A stretch of 36,147 bases of DNA from Muricoccus nepalensis (GTDB lineage: Bacteria; Pseudomonadota; Alphaproteobacteria; Acetobacterales; Acetobacteraceae): assembly GCF_006438825.1 (NCBI RefSeq), contig NZ_RCZP01000046.1, positions 1 through 36,147 on the forward strand. Reading direction: 5' to 3'. Every line of letters starts with the position of its first letter. Position 1 is the stretch's first letter. Below the pieces are notes generated by a model, which was given only the letters and a program-made list of their open reading frames with translations, was not told where the DNA came from and did not search any database. Of this stretch, positions 6,878 through 12,673 are shown piece by piece. The position numbers and the translations under genes were made by a program.

Positions 6878-7144
6878 ATGACTACAATTCCCTGCCCGTT
6901 CGTTTACGCGAACGGGAAGCACTGCCAAGGCCATGTTCGCATGGCTCGGGCGTACGGCCCCTCCCGAGGCAGCCACTATGTGGCCCAAGAGGAGGTCCGG
7001 AAGTACCGGCTGTGGTGCTCCGAAAAGGAGGATCACGCAGGCGCGGTGCGCACCAATGAGGGCAAGCTGCGGATGGAGTTTTATCCGCGAGAGCTCGCGC
7101 CCGGCGTGGAGAACGAGCTGTGGCAGAGCGATCTGTTGGGCTGA
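6878..7144 (+). CDS. Small Cys/His protein, probable zinc-binding conserved hypothetical
   Basis: An 88-residue protein from the ATG at 6878, with an in-frame ATG at 6866 as the alternative. It has a CPFVYANGKHCQGHV segment at the N-terminus and LWCSEKEDHAG in the middle, a spacing that could hold one zinc ion. I know this CPFVYANGxxCxGH type as a small unannotated protein in alphaproteobacterial accessory DNA. It stands as a single gene followed at once by a strong terminator, so it is expressed on its own or from the end of the long operon. Function unknown. Confidence 0.65.
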   Translation: MTTIPCPFVYANGKHCQGHVRMARAYGPSRGSHYVAQEEVRKYRLWCSEKEDHAGAVRTNEGKLRMEFYPRELAPGVENELWQSDLLG

Positions 7145-7152
7145 CATGAGAA

Positions 7153-7185
7153 GGGGGCCGCGCCGGGCGTGGCCCCTCTTCTTTT
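7153..7185 (+). terminator. Intrinsic terminator
   Basis: GGGGCC (7154-7159) pairs with GGCCCC (7171-7176), with further CGC/GCG pairing inside the loop, followed by TCTTCTTTT. It lies 10 bases after the stop of the Cys/His protein and separates it from the ADP-ribosyltransferase-like gene. Confidence 0.8.
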
Positions 7186-7222
7186 GCGCTCATGCGCCGC
7201 ATGAACCGGAAGTCCGCTGACC

Positions 7223-7897
7223 ATGACTGACTACGGCCGCCCCATTTCCTTCACCGTCGGCGGTGCACGAGAACCCATCACCGGAGAAGCGGCGGCCGAA
7301 CTGGAGACAATGACGGTTTCTGACTTGCTGGCGCGGCAGCGGCGGCAGGATCGTGGGGCGATCCGCGCCTTTCTCGCAGCGGTAGCGGCGGGCGACTTTT
7401 CCGCACTGGCTGACAGCTTAGAGGCTCTGGAATATGGCTTCTTGTGGCGTCCCGCATTGGCGGCCTTGGTTCGCCGCGCTGACGTTCACCCCGATGTGCC
7501 GCCGGGCTTCTTGCGAATCTGGATCCGCTACGGGGACAGCCTTCGGCAGGGAGTAGGAGACGACCTGGCACTTGCTGCTGGCTTGCGTCTTCTCATGCCT
7601 CCCTATAGCGGGCCGGCGGTGGAGGTGTATCGAGGCGAAGGCGCGCGCAATCGGCGACGGCGCACCTATGGTTTTTCCTGGTCCTCATCCCGCGAAGCCG
7701 CGGAAGCGCACGCCCGTGGCCTTTGGCAGACGACTGACGGGGGAAGCGTTTTGCTGCGTGCGACGGCACCTCCCTCCGCGATCATCTGTGCGGTGCCGGA
7801 GGAGGATGACCACTACGGGGAGGAGGAGTTCCTAGTGGACCGCCGGTACCTCAGGGGCGTGGAGGTGGTCGCAAGGTTTCCCCAGAAGGCTCTCTGA
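7223..7897 (+). CDS. Predicted ADP-ribosyltransferase-fold protein
   Basis: A 224-residue protein. The C-terminal half shows the three landmarks of an R-S-E type ADP-ribosyltransferase in the right order: VYRGE (Arg), GFSWSSSREAAEAHA (the Ser-Thr-Ser-like strand plus helix) and YGEEEFLVD (an E-x-E catalytic loop). The N-terminal 120 residues are helical and of unknown role, ending FLRIWIRYGDSLRQGVGDDLALA. I recall close relatives in Methylobacterium-like and Roseomonas-like genomes without a named function. The target is unknown; it could modify host or invader proteins or nucleic acid. It is transcribed alone and converges with the KfrA-like gene 6 bases away. The fold call is inference from motifs. 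Confidence 0.5.
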   Translation: MTDYGRPISFTVGGAREPITGEAAAELETMTVSDLLARQRRQDRGAIRAFLAAVAAGDFSALADSLEALEYGFLWRPALAALVRRADVHPDVPPGFLRIWIRYGDSLRQGVGDDLALAAGLRLLMPPYSGPAVEVYRGEGARNRRRRTYGFSWSSSREAAEAHARGLWQTTDGGSVLLRATAPPSAIICAVPEEDDHYGEEEFLVDRRYLRGVEVVARFPQKAL

Positions 7898-7903
7898 CGC
7901 TCG

Positions 7904-8446
7904 TCAGCGTCTTCGGACAGCCCGGATCACACGGATTAGCAGGGGCGTCATGGCTTCAGCCAAGGATGCCTCCATGGTGGCCAATCGCGCTTCTGCCGCT
8001 GCTGCACGCTCACTACTAGCCACCGCCTGAGCCTCAGCCCGTTCGGCACGTCCGCGATCGTTCAGGCGGTCGACTTGGGCCGCGTCCAGGGCCGTCCGTG
8101 CCTTTTCAAGCTGTTGACCAAGGTTGTTCACGGTCGTGCGTAGGTCGGCCACGGTCGCCTGCAGAAAATCCACAACCATGCCACGAGGTTCGTCAACCGG
8201 TTGTCCCTGGTCGTCCACGATCTCCTCTTGTGAGCTATCTAGCGGGGGTAGAGCGGCCAAGAGTTCGGGATCAAGACGGAGTTGACCATCCACGTTCGAC
8301 TTAACAGCCCGCAGCTTGCCCCGGCGAATACGCTGCCGAAGAGCCTCCCGGCTATAGCCACTACGAGAAGCCGCCTCGGTCAGTGTAGGCCATTGGGCGG
8401 GTGTCCCTGGTTGTCCCTGGTCGTCCGTGGTCATGCCGCATGACAA
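7904..8446 (-). CDS. KfrA-like DNA-binding coiled-coil protein
   Basis: A 180-residue protein. Residues 19-55 form a helix-turn-helix (TLTEAASRSGYSREALRQRIRRGKL). Residues 90-165 form a long Ala/Arg/Glu-rich coiled coil. The same layout is seen in KfrA-type plasmid proteins, which repress their own gene and help plasmid maintenance; that role here is inference. A DDQGQP peptide occurs twice, before the HTH and after residue 75, encoded by identical 18-base DNA repeats (8199-8216 and 8409-8426). The start may be the ATG at 8446 or at 8434; both lie inside a palindrome. The gene is divergent from the toxin-antitoxin pair. Confidence 0.55.
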   Translation of the reverse strand: MSCGMTTDDQGQPGTPAQWPTLTEAASRSGYSREALRQRIRRGKLRAVKSNVDGQLRLDPELLAALPPLDSSQEEIVDDQGQPVDEPRGMVVDFLQATVADLRTTVNNLGQQLEKARTALDAAQVDRLNDRGRAERAEAQAVASSERAAAAEARLATMEASLAEAMTPLLIRVIRAVRRR

Positions 8447-8460
8447 CCGCTAGGACGACC
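8419..8460. promoter_or_regulatory. Palindromic operator over the KfrA-like start
   Basis: A perfect palindrome GTCATG-CCG-CATGAC (8430-8444) covers both candidate start codons. It is enclosed by an outer inverted repeat GGTCGTCC (8419-8426) and GGACGACC (8453-8460). Nested symmetry at a regulator's own start suggests autorepression. Confidence 0.5.
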
Positions 8461-8621
8461 ACGGTCAAGGATCACTCTGCGGGTTCTCTGCGGATGGCTT
8501 TTCCAGCCTGGGCCCGCGCGAAAAAGGTGAGGCGGCAGGCAGGTCGTGACAGTTGAGTCCGAGGCTCCTTCAACCGCGGAGCTTCCAATGTCCAACATCG
8601 TCAATCTGAATATCAATGCTC

Positions 8622-8661
8622 TTGACCGCATATGCGTTTCTGCGCATATTGCGCATATGCC
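8622..8661 (+). promoter_or_regulatory. Toxin-antitoxin promoter with CGCATATGCG boxes (leaderless)
   Basis: A -35 TTGACC (8622-8627), 17-base spacer and -10 CATATT (8645-8650) place the transcript start at or next to the ATG at 8657, so the toxin message is probably leaderless. Three copies of a GCATAT palindrome overlap the promoter: CGCATATGCG (8627-8636), CGCATATTGCG (8643-8653) and GCATATGC (8653-8660). They are the obvious operator for the antitoxin. Confidence 0.65.
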
Positions 8662-8995
8662 TTGGCATGTCACCTTCCACCCCGAAATGGCCGAGGACTT
8701 CGAGACCTTCTCGCGGGAGGTGCGTATTGCCCTGGCCGCAACGCTGCGGCTCCTGGAGGCCAGCGGCCCCACCCTCGGGCGTCCCACGGTTGACACACTC
8801 AAGGGGAGTAAGGTCGCCAACCTGAAGGAACTGCGCTTTGCCGCTGATGGTGGTGTCTGGCGCGTTGCCTTTGCCTTCGATGGCCAACGGGTCGCAGTTC
8901 TGCTGGCTGGTGGGGATAAGGCGGGTGTGTCGGAGGCGAGGTTCTATCGAACGCTGATCGCCAAGGCGGAGCAGAGGTGGAGGACATGGGAATGA
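8657..8995 (+). CDS. HigB/RelE-type toxin (Gp49-like)
   Basis: A 112-residue protein beginning MPWHVTFHPEMAEDFETF. It has the RelE/HigB layout: strand-helix-helix, then LKGSKVANLKELRFAADGGVWRVAFAFDG and a final ARFYRTLIAKAEQRW helix. Members of this family are ribosome-dependent mRNA interferases that act in the cytoplasm. KELRF and VWRVAFAF mark the catalytic sheet. I chose the ATG at 8657 because a good promoter ends exactly there; an upstream ATG at 8588 with GGAG would add 23 untypical residues. The toxin precedes the antitoxin, as in higBA, with a 4-base overlap. Confidence 0.85.
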   Translation: MPWHVTFHPEMAEDFETFSREVRIALAATLRLLEASGPTLGRPTVDTLKGSKVANLKELRFAADGGVWRVAFAFDGQRVAVLLAGGDKAGVSEARFYRTLIAKAEQRWRTWE

Positions 8996-9399
8996 GCAAG
9001 GCCAAGGGTGTATCCCTGGACGAGATGATTGCCCGGATGTCGCCGGAGGATCAGCGCGAGGTGGAGCAGCGTGCGGCAGTCCTGGTCGCCCAGCACATGG
9101 CCCTCCGCGACGTGCGGAAGGCTATGGGTAAGACCCAGGCCACCGTCGCGCGGCAGCTCGGCATCAAGCAGGAGAACGTCGCACGCCTTGAACAACGCGG
9201 CGACATGCTGTTGTCCACCCTGCGGGGCTACGTCGAGGCCTTGGGTGGCCGCGTAACACTCAACGTGCAAATGCCAGGGCTGCCGCCGGTTGAGCTGGAG
9301 GGGTTGGGGGATCTGGCGCCAGAGGCGAAGAAGCGGGGCACCTCCCCCCGATCAACGCCGTCCGCAGCCGCACGCCCGCGCCGCACCATCGCAGCGTGA
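8992..9399 (+). CDS. HigA-type XRE antitoxin
   Basis: A 135-residue protein starting at the ATG at 8992, which overlaps the toxin stop (ATGA) and has GGAGG upstream. An N-terminal helix (MSPEDQREVEQRAAVLVAQHMALRDVRKAM) leads into an XRE helix-turn-helix (KTQATVARQLGIKQENVARLEQRGDML), followed by LRGYVEALGGRVTLNV, typical of antitoxins of RelE/HigB-type toxins. The C-terminal 40 residues are disordered and rich in Pro, Arg and Ala, longer than usual. It should neutralise the toxin and repress the pair through the palindromes at 8627-8660. Confidence 0.85.
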   Translation: MSKAKGVSLDEMIARMSPEDQREVEQRAAVLVAQHMALRDVRKAMGKTQATVARQLGIKQENVARLEQRGDMLLSTLRGYVEALGGRVTLNVQMPGLPPVELEGLGDLAPEAKKRGTSPRSTPSAAARPRRTIAA

Positions 9400-9811
9400 T
9401 CGTCGGCGCCAGCCAATGCCTTTGCGGGGCGACTGGGGCCAGCCTTCGATGCTGCGCAACTGATAATGATGGTGACTATGGAGGCCGCAATAGGGTAGAG
9501 GCGCGCAACCCAGCGTTGTAATGGAGCGGATGTGTGCTCAAGTCTATTTGGCTGTGCGCCTTGCTTGCGAGCGACGTGCTCAAAGATGTCGAGGCTCTGG
9601 CACCTGAGTTCTGGTGACGAAGGAAAGGCAACCCTTGCCTGAACTTGCCAAGGCTCCTGTCTATGCGCAGCCACTCCGATCCTCACACGAGGGCGTCCGC
9701 CCTCGGTTGCGCCAAGTTCACATGCACAACCGCGGAGCCGCCGGTTAGCCTAGACGCTCAGCCGCATTCAGCCTGCTGATGGGTGCTGGCCGAGATGCGG
9801 AGATCTTCCAG
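9400..9811. other. Non-coding gap, nothing recognised
   Basis: This 412-base stretch follows the antitoxin gene. Open frames occur on the minus strand but have no protein-like composition or ribosome binding site. I see no tRNA, long repeat or clear terminator. Confidence 0.4.
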
Positions 9812-10054
9812 ATGACTCTTCCCGTCGACGATCAGTCCGATACCAGCGCCCTCGGCATCGCACGGGAAATGGCCAACAGAGGAGTCTCCCGCCACCAGTT
9901 CGTGGCAGCCATCAACGCGTCCGGAGAGGAGATGGTTCGCTCCGCCCGTCACCGGGGGGCTGCCCTCATGAGCGTGTACCGTGTCGTGCGTGAATACCGG
10001 GCAGAAGCCTTGGAGGAGTTCGACCGGCTCACCGCAGGGTCGGCGCGAGGGTAG
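9812..10054 (+). CDS. Small hypothetical protein
   Basis: An 80-residue protein from the ATG at 9812, which has GGAG nine bases upstream; an ATG at 9779 lacks one. It is amphipathic and mostly helical: ALGIAREMANRGVSRHQFVAAINASGEEMVRSA, then SVYRVVREYRAEALEEFDRL. It could be a small DNA- or protein-binding factor, but no family is recognised. It converges with the traM-like gene 27 bases away. Confidence 0.45.
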   Translation: MTLPVDDQSDTSALGIAREMANRGVSRHQFVAAINASGEEMVRSARHRGAALMSVYRVVREYRAEALEEFDRLTAGSARG

Positions 10055-10081
10055 CTGCGTTACCTGGGGAGGGAGAGCCGC

Positions 10082-10726
10082 TTACCGCCTCTGCGGAGGG
10101 ACGGCCGGCGGAGCCCTTAGCCACAAGTTCAGGCTGGTCGCCTCGCCGCCTATGTCAGGGCGGAACTTAGTGCCTCGGCTGAGCGCCGGGCGTGGATCGC
10201 CATTGAGTTGGATCAAATCCAGCCAAGCCGCGGCCGCTTCTGCATCTAGGGCAAGGTGCCGGTTAAGCGCAGATACTTCGGCCATCACGGAGGCACGCCC
10301 CGCCAGGTAGCCTCCAGCTACGCCGAGCGCTGTCATGCCTGCGCAAGTAAGCCCCGCGATGACGGCGGTGCGCACCACCATCTGACGCGGCAGCCGCGCG
10401 AGCCCCTGGTGCAGGAAGCCCCGCACGTCGCGGAGGTAGGTCGCCTTGTCCGCATCGGAAAGCGAAGCCTTCCCGGCCTCGGCCAGCGTAGCAATCGCCC
10501 CGCGCAGCTCGCCTCGATGTTCGGGGGTGAGCTGCTGACGGACCGCATCGTCATCCAACGCGGCCAGCCTCTCCGCCAAGGGCAGGGCCATCAGCCTGTC
10601 CCGCTCCTTCGCGCTCTCCTCGGCCCAGACCGCACGCGCATGCTGGCGCGCGTCTGCCATCGCCGCCTCGTTGAACCCCTCCACCGTGGCGGAGGGGCGG
10701 CCCGCGCTGGAGGGGCTGGGCTTCAC
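10082..10726 (-). CDS. TraM-like accessory protein of the mobilisation region
   Basis: A 214-residue protein with an N-terminal helical, charged part (AMADARQHARAVWAEESAKERDRLMAL). The centre has one hydrophobic helix (VVRTAVIAGLTCAGMTALGVAGGYLAG, about residues 117-143), and the tail is Pro/Arg rich. It is the third gene of a leftward set after traK- and traL-like genes, the place held by traM beside the RP4 oriT. The TraM name rests on gene order and the membrane helix, not on a clear sequence match. Its GTG start overlaps the traL-like stop. Confidence 0.45.
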   Translation of the reverse strand: MKPSPSSAGRPSATVEGFNEAAMADARQHARAVWAEESAKERDRLMALPLAERLAALDDDAVRQQLTPEHRGELRGAIATLAEAGKASLSDADKATYLRDVRGFLHQGLARLPRQMVVRTAVIAGLTCAGMTALGVAGGYLAGRASVMAEVSALNRHLALDAEAAAAWLDLIQLNGDPRPALSRGTKFRPDIGGEATSLNLWLRAPPAVPPQRR

Positions 10727-11574
10727 CGCGGCCCGTCAACCAAGCCGGCGGTTGTCAGGATGCGGCGAATCTGCGGGCGCCACTCGGCTAACCATTCCCC
10801 CACATCCGAAACCGAGCGAGCCGCCGCCCCGAGGCGGTAACCATGGGGCTGCAGGTCCTGCGGGCGCAGGGTGGCCAGTTCGTTGAGCGGTTTGCCCATA
10901 CCGAACATGACCGGCCAGGCGGGGGCAGCGCAGCGCGGCAGCACGATCCGCACCACCTCGCCTGCCCGGCTGCCGGCCGCCTCACAGAGCTTGTCCAGCG
11001 CCGGATGCGAGGCTGGCAGTGTGCCCTGGTGCTCATTGACCACCACGAACAGCCGGGCGGCTGGCATCTCTTCCGCTACCCGCGCCAATGCCTCTCGAGC
11101 CAAGCGCATGGCCTCGATCTCGTTCGTGGTGACGATCAGCGCCCCGATTCCAGCGCCGTCGCCCAGCATCAGCCGGCCCGATCCGCTGTCCCACCAATTC
11201 CAAAAGAGCTTGGAGGCGTTGGCGCCCATGTCGAGCAGCCGCACGCCCTCCATGAACTCCTCCGCGATAGCGTCCCAATACTCGGCCACCAGATCCGGGT
11301 TGCGCCGGATGTCGCGCAGGCTGTCTTCGGACAGAGGATGGAAGGCCACCCGGTGCTCGCCGAGGACGCGCTGGAGGCGCGGGTCGCTCTCGGCCTCAAT
11401 CACCCGGTGCTCAACCCCCACCGAGGTCATCTCCAGGCTCAGCCCGTGGATGACGATGGACTTGCCGATGCCGCCCTTGTCGTTGAGCACCAGGAAGCGC
11501 TCGACGGCAGGCGCGGCCGGAGAGGCACCCTTGCCCACCGCCTTCGTTTTTTCAGCCATACCCGCCTCGCTCAT
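10723..11574 (-). CDS. TraL-like ParA/MinD family ATPase
   Basis: A 283-residue protein with a deviant Walker A motif, LVLNDKGGIGKSIVIHGL (about residues 28-45), and a switch region VRLLDMGANASKLFWNW in place of the usual DxxP. ALIVTTNEIEAMRLAREAL and LFVVVNEHQGTLP give the remaining strands of the P-loop fold. ParA-like ATPases next to an oriT are known as TraL in RP4-like systems and may position the transfer complex. No ParB gene or parS-like repeats are adjacent, which argues against a partition ATPase. Its start overlaps the traK-like stop, and its stop overlaps the traM-like start. Confidence 0.65.
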   Translation of the reverse strand: MSEAGMAEKTKAVGKGASPAAPAVERFLVLNDKGGIGKSIVIHGLSLEMTSVGVEHRVIEAESDPRLQRVLGEHRVAFHPLSEDSLRDIRRNPDLVAEYWDAIAEEFMEGVRLLDMGANASKLFWNWWDSGSGRLMLGDGAGIGALIVTTNEIEAMRLAREALARVAEEMPAARLFVVVNEHQGTLPASHPALDKLCEAAGSRAGEVVRIVLPRCAAPAWPVMFGMGKPLNELATLRPQDLQPHGYRLGAAARSVSDVGEWLAEWRPQIRRILTTAGLVDGPR

Positions 11575-12086
11575 TCAGATGCTTCCTTGTTGCTAAGATC
11601 AAAGGGGTTCCAGTCCCGCGCCTTCGCCGTTCGTTCCCGGCGTTGCTTGGCCTCGTGCTGCCTGCGGTCCAGCTCGGCATAGGGATCGGCCGGACGGGCA
11701 TTCTCGGGAGCGGGGAGGGGTGCCGGCACTAGGGGCTTAGCGGCCACAGGCTCGGCCTCGACGTCAGGAGTCACCCGGCGAGGCCGGACCTTAGGGGCTT
11801 CAGCAGCCCCGGCGTTCGGGCGCCGCTTCCGGCGCTCACCGCGGGCATATCTCTCGGCGTGAAAAAGCGCCTTCACCTCATCAGGGGTCAGCGGCTCCCC
11901 ATCGGCGGCCTTGATCCCATCAGCGGTCATCAGGGCGGCGATCTGCTGCCAGGCAACCCCTCGCTTCCGGGCTGCCGTGAGGTCGTCAAACGTCTCCTGA
12001 ATGCGAGCACGAGCGGCGGACGGCTCCTGCTTCCTGCCGGCCGGCTCCACCTCCGCCAGCCTTGCCCGGAACGCGTCATCCGCCAT
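11571..12086 (-). CDS. TraK-like oriT-region DNA-binding protein
   Basis: A 171-residue protein from the ATG at 12086. Residues 27-65 (IQETFDDLTAARKRGVAWQQIAALMTADGI...LTPDEVKALFHAERY) form a helix-turn-helix of the kind seen in TraK-like and related plasmid proteins. A basic Lys/Arg/Pro-rich linker follows (RRKRRPNAG, RPRRV), then a charged C-terminus (EAKQRRERTAKARDWNPF). It is the first leftward gene from the candidate oriT, the position of traK in RP4, where the protein bends oriT DNA. The identity is inferred from fold and position. Confidence 0.5.
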   Translation of the reverse strand: MADDAFRARLAEVEPAGRKQEPSAARARIQETFDDLTAARKRGVAWQQIAALMTADGIKAADGEPLTPDEVKALFHAERYARGERRKRRPNAGAAEAPKVRPRRVTPDVEAEPVAAKPLVPAPLPAPENARPADPYAELDRRQHEAKQRRERTAKARDWNPFDLSNKEASE

Positions 12087-12295
12087 CGGCCTAAACCCGC
12101 TCCCCACCGAACAGACCTGAGTTCTAGCATGGTTTTCGTGCCGTAAAGCTCGAAAAGCTCCTGTAATGGTCGAATCGATGTAAAGGTGTCGTAAAGGCTG
12201 CGTTTTGCAAGCGAATAGGGTATGAAGAGCATCACACGGCGCGGCATCCACGATGCACAGTTTTGTGCGATGGGTGCTTGTTATGAGGAAAGCTT
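12087..12295. other. Candidate origin of transfer (oriT) and divergent promoters
   Basis: This 209-base gap separates the leftward traK-like set from the rightward relaxosome and relaxase genes. It holds several short repeats: GCATC-CAC-GATGC (12244-12256), GCACA-GTTT-TGTGC (12255-12268) and three GTAAAG copies between about 12143 and 12199. It is lower in GC than its surroundings. Position and repeats suit an oriT with its nic site; the exact nick cannot be placed from sequence alone. Confidence 0.5.
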
Positions 12296-12658
12296 ATGGC
12301 TGCTAGGGCATCTGTTCGCGTTTGGGCGTCACTCAGCGAAGGGGAAGTCGAGGCGGTTGTTAAAGTAGCCGAGGCACGGGGAATGAAACCACCTCAGCTC
12401 ATTCGCTTGGCAATCCTCGCCTTCATCGGCCAAGCAGCCCCTGACACCACTGCCGCAACAGGCGTGGTCCCGGGCAGACTGGAAGCGCTGGTGGAAATCC
12501 TCGGCCAGCATGCGGCTGCTATCGGCAGGGCCGTCCCAACCCTTGAGGATGCTAGGGCGGACCGGGAGGCCGTGCAGGGGGCGCTGCAGGATATCGCGCA
12601 GGCCGTAGGCACCCTGGCAGGTTCCATTGAGCCGCCGGCCAGCGCCGGGCAGTTCTGA
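12296..12658 (+). CDS. Relaxosome accessory protein, ribbon-helix-helix (MobC/TraJ-like)
   Basis: A 120-residue protein. The first 45 residues fit a ribbon-helix-helix: the strand VRVWASLSEGEVEAV and helices VVKVAEARGMKPPQLIRLAILAFI. The C-terminal half is a helical region rich in Ala, Val and Glu, suited to dimer or relaxase contact. It lies directly before the relaxase gene (15-base gap) and directly after the candidate oriT, as relaxosome proteins usually do. GAGGAAAGCTT precedes the ATG. The MobC or TraJ name is by analogy. Confidence 0.6.
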   Translation: MAARASVRVWASLSEGEVEAVVKVAEARGMKPPQLIRLAILAFIGQAAPDTTAATGVVPGRLEALVEILGQHAAAIGRAVPTLEDARADREAVQGALQDIAQAVGTLAGSIEPPASAGQF

Positions 12659-12673
12659 GGGGAGCTTAGGCCC

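Noticed and set aside
10843-11682. Long plus-strand frames opposite the traL-like gene
   Set aside because: The minus-strand ParA motif and overlapping start/stop chain are decisive.
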